Below, piece by piece: positions 1 through 6,364 of a stretch of DNA of 40,482 nt. Made by a program: the position numbers and the translations under genes. The first letter of the stretch is position 1; every line of letters starts with the position of its first letter. Below the pieces are notes generated by a model. The model had not been told where the DNA came from and did no database searches. It worked only from the letters and a program-made list of their open reading frames with translations. The stretch covers positions 1 through 40,482 of the forward strand of contig JARXZD010000014.1 in NCBI GenBank assembly GCA_029893765.1, given 5' to 3'. The stretch comes from Bacilli bacterium PM5-9 (GTDB lineage Bacteria > Bacillota_I > Bacilli_A > JAJDGJ01).

Positions 1-65
1 ATAGAGTACATTCAACACTTGGATATCAATCCCCAGTTGAATATAGAGTAAATGATTCCTTATAA
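1..65 (+). CDS. IS3-family transposase (OrfB), C-terminal end only
   Basis: Reading from base 3 in the plus frame gives RVHSTLGYQSPVEYRV and a few more residues to a TAA at 63-65. The R-V/I-H-S-x-L-G-Y-x-S-P-x-x-Y pattern is the conserved extreme C-terminus of the DDE integrase-type transposase (OrfB) of IS3-family elements, IS150/IS3 groups. Only about 20 codons lie inside the window; the catalytic DDE residues are upstream of it. The frame is open to the window edge, so whether the element is intact cannot be told. The call rests on the motif and on the terminal-repeat-like sequence that follows. Confidence 0.8.
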   Translation, partial: RVHSTLGYQSPVEYRVNDSL

Positions 66-94
66 TAATTGTCCATTAAAGTGTTGACAGTCCA
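1..94 (+). mobile_element. Right end of an IS3-family insertion sequence
   Basis: The transposase stop at 65 is followed at 69-94 by a short segment ending GTTGACAGTCCA. IS3-family elements end in an inverted repeat with terminal CA, a few bases after orfB stops, so the element edge is probably at about 94. The other end and any target duplication are outside the window, so the exact boundary is inferred. Confidence 0.6.
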
Positions 95-324
95 ACTTCT
101 ATTGACCTACATTTACTATCATAATGTTTATAGAGATATTCTAGAAAAAACTTATATTTTGTTTTTATATCAATTTTTCTTTTTGTATAGACATTATTTT
201 TATACCTGGATATTGTTGAATGAGAAATGTTTAACATTCTTCCAACTTCTCGCATAGAGTGTCCTAATTCTAATAGAATATCAATTTGTACTTTCTTTTT
301 TTCATCTAATTGTTTATAATTCAT
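76..324 (-). pseudogene. IS30-like transposase, N-terminal fragment cut off by the IS3 element
   Basis: Only the first ~77 residues appear genuine. They carry a helix-turn-helix at about residues 12-42 (MREVGRMLNISHSTISRYKN), like the N-terminal HTH_38 domain of IS30-family transposases. There is no DDE catalytic domain: the frame runs into the IS3 terminal sequence at about 95 and stops at 76-78, so the last codons come from the other element. The start ATG (324) follows AAAAGGAGCTC. The same AAAAGGAGCTC occurs again about 18 bp further upstream, perhaps part of the IS30 end. This is a disrupted, non-functional transposase; the family call is by motif only. Confidence 0.6.
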
Positions 325-409
325 ATGGGAGCTCCTTTTTGTCGGGTGAGCTCCTTTTATTATACTAAAAAAGCAACACCTTGTGGTGCGCTTGAAATTT
401 CAATTAAAG

Positions 410-438
410 AAGCATGGGTTCGGTTTGAATCCATGCTT
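410..438. other. 12-bp stem-loop between IS remnant and accessory operon
   Basis: AAGCATGGGTTC (410-421) pairs with GAATCCATGCTT (427-438) with one G-U pair and a 5-nt loop. There is no clean T-tract on either side, so this is not a convincing terminator. A smaller CACC-TTGT-GGTG hairpin lies just before it at 377-388. Both are among the few GC-containing structures in the 325-575 gap, which otherwise holds no gene I can support. Confidence 0.4.
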
Positions 439-575
439 GATTAATTATATATTATTTTATTTTGAGTTATATGTATAATTTGATAAAAAATTAAACAATA
501 AAGTTCTACTTGTTATAGTGTGCTTTTTTCATTTCAAAACTGCTATAAATATTATTAGGATAGTGTAATAAAAAT

Positions 576-770
576 TTAATCGATTTCTTTATTGGTTTTT
601 TCTAATTTTTTTTCTACTATAAAAAATAGGAAGTACCAAATTATTATAATAAAAAATACTGCTAGAAAATATTGGAAAGTCGAATTAATATACCTATGGA
701 ATACTAAAGCTATTAATATCAATATAAATAATGAAATTAATCTATAAATTTTAAGGTGTGCTTTTTTCAT
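576..770 (-). CDS. Small two-helix membrane protein, possible partner of the secreted repeat protein
   Basis: The product is 64 residues, with a basic N-terminus, two hydrophobic segments at about 9-27 and 32-52, and a charged tail (EKKLEKTNKEID). I do not recognise a family. Its start lies 2 bp after the stop of the upstream secreted protein, so the two are almost certainly cotranscribed and probably translationally coupled; no strong ribosome binding site stands before the ATG. Small two-helix proteins downstream of secreted effectors are often immunity or export accessory proteins, but that function is inference here. A copy of its first 15 bases occurs again downstream at 518-532. Confidence 0.6.
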   Translation of the reverse strand: MKKAHLKIYRLISLFILILIALVFHRYINSTFQYFLAVFFIIIIWYFLFFIVEKKLEKTNKEID

Positions 771-772
771 TA

Positions 773-2524
773 TTATATTGTTCCTATATGGTTAGTTCTA
801 GCTTTATTTGAATAAAAACTGACTTTTTGTGAGAACTTATATGTATATTTCCCTTTACCTTTTTTTACCTTAGTCTTATAAACTTTTCCAGTATAATAAA
901 CTTTTTTTAATCCAGCATGTAGAATTGAAGTTGCAAGTCCTATAGCGGCTATCCAAGATGCTGGACCTCCAACACAAACTAATATTGCACCGGCAACTGC
1001 TGTTATATTGCCAATTTTATGTAATTCAAGTATTCCTTTGAATGTTCTAACTAGTGTTTTTGTGGCAAAAGTCTCTATTCCACCTATTGAATTGGAGTTT
1101 TCACCATTATTTTCGTAAACAATCTCTTCTATTTCAACAATTTGTTCGCCATTTAAAGTTATAACATCATCTTTTTTATTATAAACTACAATATTAAATC
1201 CTGTATCATCAATAAATGTTGCTACATTTCTGTCATCTTCTATTTTGACATGATAATCTATATCTTGCATATCTTCTACTGCTTCACTAAATTCCAATGT
1301 TACGTCATTTTCTCTTTTTTCCTCATCAATTATATTTCCAGCATCATCATAAAAGAATTCTGTATTCAATTTTCCATCAATTTCATCATAAAGACTTTTA
1401 TAAATTAATATATTTGGATTTTCTCCAGTATACCCTAATTCCTCTTTAATATAGCCATTATTATAATATGTAATCTCTTCTTCTATTAATTTTAATTCGT
1501 TATAACAAGTGCTTCTAACTTTCTTAGTTCCCGTTATATCATAATATGTTTTTTTGTATAATATATTATTTTCATATATTATATCTAATTCTTTTGTTCC
1601 GTTCTTTCTAAAGTATATTTCTTCAGTTTTGTTAACCCCATTTGCTTGATATTTTATTTCCCAATTCCAAGTCCCAGTATCCTCATAATATCTCGCTTCT
1701 TTTGTTTTAATCCCTTGAGCATTATAGTATGTCACATGGTATTTATCTCCATTTGCATTGTAAGTCCTATACCACGATTTTATTCCATTTTCATCGTATC
1801 CGGTTGCTGTTTTTCTTTTATTAGCTCCTGATGTCCCAGTAAATGTTACATATTCTTTTTTTACATCTGTTGGATAATGAAAATATGTTGCATTTATCCA
1901 CTCATCTCCTTTTGCATTAAAATTAGCTGTATGAGTTACTCTATTTGGCGCAGCACCTTTCCAATAATCTCTTTTATATAATATCCCTGTTCCTGCTTTA
2001 TAAAATGCCTTTGATGTATAATAAGTTCCTGTTACTTCATAATATCTAGACTCAATTACTTTTCCACCAACTTTACCCTCATAAATGGAATGAGCACTTA
2101 TTGTTTTATTACTTCTATATACTTTAGTTTGTAAATTATAACATGTATCCCCAGTATTACTATATGTTCTATGTCTTTCTACTGTTGCTCCATCACTATA
2201 ATATAAATATTTATTTCTCATACGACAATTAGAGCTAGCTGTTGATGTATATGTTCTTTTTTCAACAAGCTTACTTTTATAATAGTATCTTCTTTCAGTC
2301 ATTACCCCAGAAGCATTTTTTGTTTCCTTTATTGTATCATAAAGTCCTTCTTTAGCCACAGTAAGTGCTGCCCTTGCTCTTGGTAATTCAGCAGGTATAT
2401 ATTCTTTTTCATTTTTTTCTTGGCTTGGTGTTTCATTATCAACATAATCTTCAACATTAGCATTAATATGTACACCAAATATAAATGATAATAATATACC
2501 AAAAATAAATAATTTCTTTTTCAT
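773..2524 (-). CDS. Secreted YwqK/MORN-like repeat protein with hydrophobic and cationic C-terminus
   Basis: The product is 583 residues. Residues 1-22 form a signal peptide (KKK, hydrophobic core, cleavage likely after INA). Residues about 50-430 are a run of degenerate ~20-residue units of the type YYNAQGIKTKEARYYEDTGT, rich in Tyr, Thr and NG/TG turns, resembling the MORN-like repeats of YwqK proteins. A less repetitive acidic region follows. About 505-539 is a Gly/Ala-rich hydrophobic stretch (VAGAILVCVGGPASWIAAIG), and 540-583 is a Lys/Tyr-rich basic tail. There is no LPXTG anchor. The start at 2524 follows GGAG at good spacing. It is the first gene of a two-gene operon. The repeats suggest surface binding and the C-terminus could be membrane-active; both are inference, and the exact family is unknown to me. 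Confidence 0.7.
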   Translation of the reverse strand: MKKKLFIFGILLSFIFGVHINANVEDYVDNETPSQEKNEKEYIPAELPRARAALTVAKEGLYDTIKETKNASGVMTERRYYYKSKLVEKRTYTSTASSNCRMRNKYLYYSDGATVERHRTYSNTGDTCYNLQTKVYRSNKTISAHSIYEGKVGGKVIESRYYEVTGTYYTSKAFYKAGTGILYKRDYWKGAAPNRVTHTANFNAKGDEWINATYFHYPTDVKKEYVTFTGTSGANKRKTATGYDENGIKSWYRTYNANGDKYHVTYYNAQGIKTKEARYYEDTGTWNWEIKYQANGVNKTEEIYFRKNGTKELDIIYENNILYKKTYYDITGTKKVRSTCYNELKLIEEEITYYNNGYIKEELGYTGENPNILIYKSLYDEIDGKLNTEFFYDDAGNIIDEEKRENDVTLEFSEAVEDMQDIDYHVKIEDDRNVATFIDDTGFNIVVYNKKDDVITLNGEQIVEIEEIVYENNGENSNSIGGIETFATKTLVRTFKGILELHKIGNITAVAGAILVCVGGPASWIAAIGLATSILHAGLKKVYYTGKVYKTKVKKGKGKYTYKFSQKVSFYSNKARTNHIGTI

Positions 2525-2575
2525 TAGTTATCTCCATTTTCTTAAAAATTTATCTAATTAAAATTCAAACAACAA

Positions 2576-2602
2576 TTATTTTTCAATTAAAATCAAACAC
2601 AT
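2576..2602 (-). other. Eight-codon leader ORF with a strong Shine-Dalgarno upstream of the secreted-protein gene
   Basis: On the minus strand AAGAAGGAGG (2616-2607) is one of the best ribosome-binding sequences in the window, yet it sits about 90 nt upstream of the real start at 2524. It precedes ATG at 2602 (only 3 nt spacing) opening MCLILIEK, or a GTG two bases later opening a still shorter frame. A leader peptide or ribosome-standby site is possible; it could also be fortuitous. Confidence 0.35.
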
Positions 2603-2640
2603 AGACCTCCTTCTTTTATATTAATTGTTGCCATACAAAT

Positions 2641-2709
2641 ATCATACACTAAATCAATGGAAAAAAAAGACATATTGTTTAATTTGTCGTTTTTAATGTC
2701 TAATTTGTC
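2641..2709 (-). promoter_or_regulatory. Promoter with LytTR-like direct repeats for the secreted-protein operon
   Basis: On the minus strand GACAAATTA occurs at 2709-2701 and again at 2688-2680, starts exactly 21 bp apart; extended, the copies share GACAAATTAnACAnTA. A TATGAT -10 box lies at 2646-2641. Seventeen bases upstream there is only a T-rich non-consensus -35. Two 9-bp direct repeats with a 12-bp gap placed just upstream of a poor -35 is the geometry of LytTR regulators (AgrA, VirR, ComE, PlnC type). The bases are not an exact match to a named site, and no LytTR gene is in the window. Confidence 0.5.
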
Positions 2710-2865
2710 ATTTTTTTCTATTTACAATTAATTTTTTCCACTATTAGTCGATAAAAATGCTATGTATTATTATAGTTTAAAATGAATTTTTAATCACTAT
2801 TAATATTTTAATAATTTTTTTTAAAACATATTAATCTTATTATTTATATTAATAATTTAAATGCG

Positions 2866-2882
2866 TTTTTTGCGAAAAAAAA
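2866..2882. repeat. T6-GCG-A8 motif, copy 1
   Basis: T6 (2866-2871), GCG, A8 (2875-2882) stands in the intergenic region between divergent genes, upstream of the ytqA promoter. Near-identical motifs occur at 6316-6333 and 35505-35523. The rest of the gap 2710-2930 is extremely AT-rich and holds no gene I can support. Confidence 0.5.
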
Positions 2883-2933
2883 TTAATGAAAATAAGATTT
2901 TTTGAAATAGTTAAATATAGAAGGGTTTCATGT

Positions 2934-2962
2934 TTGACAATTACTTTAAGCATTGATATGAT
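2934..2962 (+). promoter_or_regulatory. Sigma-A promoter for the ytqA operon
   Basis: TTGACA (2934-2939), 17-bp spacer, TATGAT (2957-2962), with TG one base before the -10. This is close to consensus. It implies a leader of about 65 nt before the ytqA start at 3035. Confidence 0.8.
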
Positions 2963-3034
2963 AAATTGTAGCATAAAGAGATTTATTGCGTTTTTATTTT
3001 TGTGTAATCAATTAGAATATATAGGAAGTGGATT

Positions 3035-3970
3035 ATGGTTTGTTTTGAATATAGCAATGATAATAAAAGGTATCATACTTTTAATTATTACTTAAAAGAA
3101 AAATATCACTCAAAAGTATTTAAGGTTAGCTTGAATGCTAATTTTAGTTGTCCTAATCGTGATGGGAAAATAGCCTATGGAGGTTGCTCGTTTTGTAGTT
3201 CGTTAGGTAGTGGTGAATATGCTGGTAATATTAATAATGACTTACTTGAACAATTTGAACAAGTTAAAAGTATGATGCATCAAAAGTGGGATAAGGCTAA
3301 ATATATTGCATATTTCCAAGCATATACTAATACCTATGCTCCATTAGAAACTTTAAAAGAAATGTATGAGCCATTTGTTGAAATGGAAAATGTAGTTGCT
3401 TTAGCAATCGCTACTAGACCTGATTGTTTAGAAAATGATGTAATAGAATATCTTGATTCACTAACAAGCAAACTTGATGTTTGGGTTGAATTAGGCTTGC
3501 AGACAACTAATGATGAAATTGCTAAAAGTTTTAATCGTGGTTATGATTATGATGTTTTTCTTGATTGTCTTAATCGTTTAGAAAAAACTAATATTAAAGT
3601 TTGTGTTCATTTAATTAATGGTTTATTTAATGAGAGTAAAGAAATGATGATTGAAAATGCAAAAAAATTAAGTAAATTAAAAATTGATGCAATAAAGATA
3701 CATATGTTACATTTAATAACTGATTCAAAAATGGGAAAAGAGTATTTAAACAAACCTTGGGATCTTTTAAGTCTTGATGAATATGTTGAAATAGTTGTAG
3801 AACAATTAAGGTATTTAAGAAAAGAAATTGTTGTTCAAAGGTTAACTGGGGATGCTAAAAAAGATGATTTGATTGCTCCATTATGGACATTAAACAAGAC
3901 AAATGTTTTAAATAGTATTGATAAATATATGAAAAATAATAATTATATGCAAGGTGATTTATGTGAGTAA
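3035..3970 (+). CDS. ytqA: TIGR01212-family radical SAM protein (YtqA)
   Basis: The product is 311 residues, the usual length for the family. Cys39, Cys51 and Cys54 in the context CPNRDG...GGCSFC give the Cx11CxxC cluster that should ligate the [4Fe-4S] centre in this TIGR01212/Elp3-like group. RYHTFNYYLKEKY near the N-terminus also matches the family. The start ATG follows AGGAAGTGG. The gene heads a five-gene plus-strand operon, and its last codons overlap ytqB, the same pair as in Bacillus subtilis. The substrate is not established; a role in tRNA modification has been proposed for relatives. Confidence 0.9.
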   Translation: MVCFEYSNDNKRYHTFNYYLKEKYHSKVFKVSLNANFSCPNRDGKIAYGGCSFCSSLGSGEYAGNINNDLLEQFEQVKSMMHQKWDKAKYIAYFQAYTNTYAPLETLKEMYEPFVEMENVVALAIATRPDCLENDVIEYLDSLTSKLDVWVELGLQTTNDEIAKSFNRGYDYDVFLDCLNRLEKTNIKVCVHLINGLFNESKEMMIENAKKLSKLKIDAIKIHMLHLITDSKMGKEYLNKPWDLLSLDEYVEIVVEQLRYLRKEIVVQRLTGDAKKDDLIAPLWTLNKTNVLNSIDKYMKNNNYMQGDLCE

Positions 3971-4502
3971 TTTAATTGGTGTTTTAGAATATTCAAAAAT
4001 TATGATAGATAGGTATCAAGATGAAAAGGGTATTGCTGTTGATATGACTTTAGGTAAAGGAAATGATAGTGCATATTTAGCTAAATTATTTGCTAAAGTA
4101 TATTCATTTGATATTCAAGATGAAGCAATTAGTTTATGTCAAAAGAGATTTACTAATCAAGAAAATATTTCTATAATTAATGATTCGCATGAAAATTTTG
4201 ATGATTATGTTAATGATGAAATATCATTGTTTATCTATAATTTAGGTTATTTACCAGGTTTTTCAAAAGAAGTTACGACAAAAAGTAGTAGTACTATTAA
4301 ATCGTTACAAAAGGCATTAACTTATTTAAAAAGAAAAGGTGTAATTATTATTGTTGTTTATCCGGGACATGATGAGGGGTTGCAAGAGGCAAAAGCCATA
4401 GAAAGTTTTATTGCTCAAATTCAACAAGAATTTTTTACAGTAAGCAAATATACAGTTTTAGGAAAAGATGCACCTTATGTTGTTTGTATAAATAAGAAGT
4501 AA
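3963..4502 (+). CDS. ytqB: YtqB-family class I SAM-dependent methyltransferase
   Basis: The product is about 179 residues. VDMTLGKGNDSAYLAKLF (near residues 26-43) is the glycine-rich SAM-binding motif I, in the variant form of the putative rRNA methylase family (PF06962, YtqB). IYNLGYLPG fits motif IV of the same family. I chose GTG 3963 because AAGGTGA at 3951-3957 is well spaced from it; an in-frame GTG at 3954 lies inside that sequence. The start overlaps the end of ytqA by 8 bp, so the two are coupled. Relatives methylate a small RNA target, but the substrate here is not shown by sequence. Confidence 0.85.
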   Translation: MSNLIGVLEYSKIMIDRYQDEKGIAVDMTLGKGNDSAYLAKLFAKVYSFDIQDEAISLCQKRFTNQENISIINDSHENFDDYVNDEISLFIYNLGYLPGFSKEVTTKSSSTIKSLQKALTYLKRKGVIIIVVYPGHDEGLQEAKAIESFIAQIQQEFFTVSKYTVLGKDAPYVVCINKK

Positions 4503-4533
4503 TATGGTAAAATTAAAAAGAAGGAGTGTTAGT

Positions 4534-5049
4534 ATGAAATTATATAAATATCAAGATAAATATCCAGAAGTAGCAAGCAGCGCTTATATTCAAGATGGTG
4601 TTAGAATAGTGGGAGATGTTGTAATTGAGGATTGTGTAAGTATTTGGTTTAATTCAACAATTAGAGGAGATATGTCAAATATTTTATTAAAAAAAGGTTG
4701 CAATATTCAAGAATTGACATCTATCCATAGTGATGCACCATACGATGTTGTTGTGGGAGAAAATACAACAATTGGTCATAATTGTATTATTCATGGTGCT
4801 AAGATTGGAAATAATTCAATGATTGGTATGGGATCGACATTGTTAAATGGTTGTGAAATTGGTGAAAATTGTTTAGTTGGGGCTGGTTCATTAGTAACTC
4901 AAAATGCTAAATTTGAAGATGGCATGTTAATTGTTGGTCGCCCAGCAAAAGCGATAAGAAAAGTTAGTGAAGATGATTTAAAATATATTAAGGAAAATGG
5001 AGAGCATTATTGTGCTTTAGGGCAAGAATATTTAAAAAATAATTATTAG
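4534..5049 (+). CDS. Gamma-carbonic-anhydrase-like hexapeptide-repeat protein
   Basis: The product is 171 residues, typical for YrdA/PaaY-type left-handed beta-helix proteins. Hexapeptide repeats such as IGHNCI, IGNNSM, IGENCL run through the middle. His65, His82 and His87 (IHSDAP, GHN, IHGA) are positioned as the trimer-interface metal ligands of gamma-class carbonic anhydrases. ATG 4534 is chosen because AAGGAG (4520-4525) precedes it; an upstream in-frame ATG at 4504 has no ribosome binding site. Zinc or iron binding and CO2 hydration are family expectations; many members have no proven activity. Confidence 0.85.
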   Translation: MKLYKYQDKYPEVASSAYIQDGVRIVGDVVIEDCVSIWFNSTIRGDMSNILLKKGCNIQELTSIHSDAPYDVVVGENTTIGHNCIIHGAKIGNNSMIGMGSTLLNGCEIGENCLVGAGSLVTQNAKFEDGMLIVGRPAKAIRKVSEDDLKYIKENGEHYCALGQEYLKNNY

Positions 5050-5066
5050 TGAAAAGGGGAAGAAAG

Positions 5067-5741
5067 ATGATATTTAAAAAAGAAGATATTATTAAAAAGA
5101 CAACTTCTCTTTTTTTAGGTTTTTTAATAATTGCAATTGGAATTTCGATGTGTGCTTTATCAAATATTGGATTAGCACCATGGGATGTTTTAGCAGAGGG
5201 ACTTTCAAAAACTTTTGATATTCCTTTTGGAAGAGCAGGTATCTATGTTGGAATTGGTGTTATTATTATTTCATTATTTATTAAAGTATATCCTGGTGTT
5301 GGAACGATTTTAAATATTGTTTTTATTGGTGTTTTTATTGATTTGATCATGCCATATATTCCTGCACCTCAAAATATGGGGATTGCAATTATTATGAATG
5401 TAATTGGTGTTATTTTAATGTCTTTAGGTACAGTAATGTATTTATATGCTAATATAGGAGCAGGACCAAGAGATTCAATGTTACTAGGATTAGTTAATAG
5501 ATTAAAGGTTGATACAACATTTGTAAAACCGACGATTGAAGCAATTGTTTTAATTATGGGATTCTTTTTAGGAGGAACATTTGGTATTGGAACATTTATC
5601 TCTTTATTTTTAATGGGGTATTGCATGGATATTTTCTTTGCATTGTTTAAAATGAATCCAAAAGAAACAAAGCAAATGAATTTTATGGAACAATGGAATT
5701 ATTTAAAAGAGGTGAAAGAATATGAAAGTAGTCGTTCTTAA
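5067..5741 (+). CDS. YczE-family integral membrane protein
   Basis: The product is about 224 residues with five or six hydrophobic segments. The conserved family features SNIGLAPWDVLAEGL near residue 35 and NIGAGPRDSMLLGL near residue 125 form an internal duplication of G-x-x-PWD/PRD, as in YczE/YyaS proteins. ATG 5067 follows AGGGGA by 6 nt and is preferred to GTG 5049, which would overlap the previous stop. The 3' end overlaps the flavoprotein gene by 20 bp. The transported substrate, if any, is unknown. Confidence 0.8.
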   Translation: MIFKKEDIIKKTTSLFLGFLIIAIGISMCALSNIGLAPWDVLAEGLSKTFDIPFGRAGIYVGIGVIIISLFIKVYPGVGTILNIVFIGVFIDLIMPYIPAPQNMGIAIIMNVIGVILMSLGTVMYLYANIGAGPRDSMLLGLVNRLKVDTTFVKPTIEAIVLIMGFFLGGTFGIGTFISLFLMGYCMDIFFALFKMNPKETKQMNFMEQWNYLKEVKEYESSRS

Positions 5742-6285
5742 TGGTTCGCCATTAAAAAAAGGATTAACTGCACAATTGACAGATTATATTTTTGAAACAA
5801 TTGATTGCGAAATAAAAACATATTATGCTTACTATACTGATATAAAATCATGTGTAGCTTGTAAATATTGTTTTTCACATCCAAATGAATGTGTTATCAA
5901 AGACGAGTTTCAAACAATGATGAAAGATTTTGATGAAGCAGATTTAGTTGTACTTGCTTCACCACTTCATTTTAGTAGTTTTACAGGGGAGTTACTATCA
6001 ACAATTAGTCGCTTACAATATTTATTTGGTTTAAAGTATGTTCATAAACTTCCAATACCATTTAAAAATAAAAAAGGGTTAACTATTATAACGGGTGGAA
6101 ATGATTATCCTACAATGTTTAATGCTATTAAAAATGTGGATAGTTTAATTTACAATCATATTAATGTTAAAGAATATGATAGAGTATTAGTTAAAGCTAC
6201 TGATAAATATAGTATGGAAGAAATTAAAGTACAATATGCTGAGGATATTGAAAGAGTTAGAGAATTTATTAATAAGAGTTTATAA
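5722..6285 (+). CDS. NAD(P)H-dependent flavoprotein with Isf-like cysteine cluster
   Basis: The product is 187 residues with a flavodoxin-like fold. VVVLNGSPLKKGLT at the N-terminus is the FMN phosphate-binding loop, and ASPLHFSSFTGELLSTISR near residues 74-92 contacts the flavin. Cys44, Cys47, Cys50 and Cys57 form CxxCxxCx6C, the compact motif of iron-sulfur flavoproteins, so a [4Fe-4S] cluster next to FMN is likely. The gene overlaps the previous one by 20 bp, has GAGGTGAAAG before its ATG, and ends the operon at a strong terminator. The electron partner is unknown. Confidence 0.85.
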   Translation: MKVVVLNGSPLKKGLTAQLTDYIFETIDCEIKTYYAYYTDIKSCVACKYCFSHPNECVIKDEFQTMMKDFDEADLVVLASPLHFSSFTGELLSTISRLQYLFGLKYVHKLPIPFKNKKGLTIITGGNDYPTMFNAIKNVDSLIYNHINVKEYDRVLVKATDKYSMEEIKVQYAEDIERVREFINKSL

Positions 6286-6292
6286 ATAAAGT

Positions 6293-6322
6293 AAGTATGA
6301 TTTTAATAATCATGCTTTTTTT
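6293..6322 (+). terminator. Intrinsic terminator of the ytqA operon
   Basis: AAGTATGATT (6293-6302) pairs with AATCATGCTT (6308-6317), one G-U, 5-nt loop, followed by a T7 run (6316-6322). Confidence 0.85.
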
Positions 6323-6333
6323 CGCAAAAAAAA
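6316..6333. repeat. T7-CGC-A8 motif, copy 2, joining two convergent terminators
   Basis: The T-tract of the plus-strand terminator and the A-tract of the minus-strand terminator are separated only by CGC (6323-6325). Read on the other strand this is T8-GCG-A7, matching the copies at 2866 and 35505. Confidence 0.6.
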
Positions 6334-6350
6334 GACGTTAATAAACGCCT
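6325..6350 (-). terminator. Intrinsic terminator of ald
   Basis: On the minus strand AGGCGTT pairs with AACGTCT (6350-6344 with 6339-6333) around a TATT loop, followed by T8. It faces the ytqA-operon terminator. Confidence 0.8.
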
Positions 6351-6364
6351 TAATAAAAATATTT

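Noticed and set aside
410-438. tRNA or terminator at the 12-bp stem-loop
   Set aside because: No cloverleaf, no T-arm consensus and no T-tract in either direction.
773-2524. CRISPR-like or tandem DNA repeats in the repeat-protein gene
   Set aside because: The repeats exist at protein level only; the DNA units are diverged and in frame.
2886-3095. 69-residue plus-strand frame before ytqA
   Set aside because: It starts upstream of the clear TTGACA/TATGAT promoter, has no ribosome site and overlaps the ytqA start in another frame.
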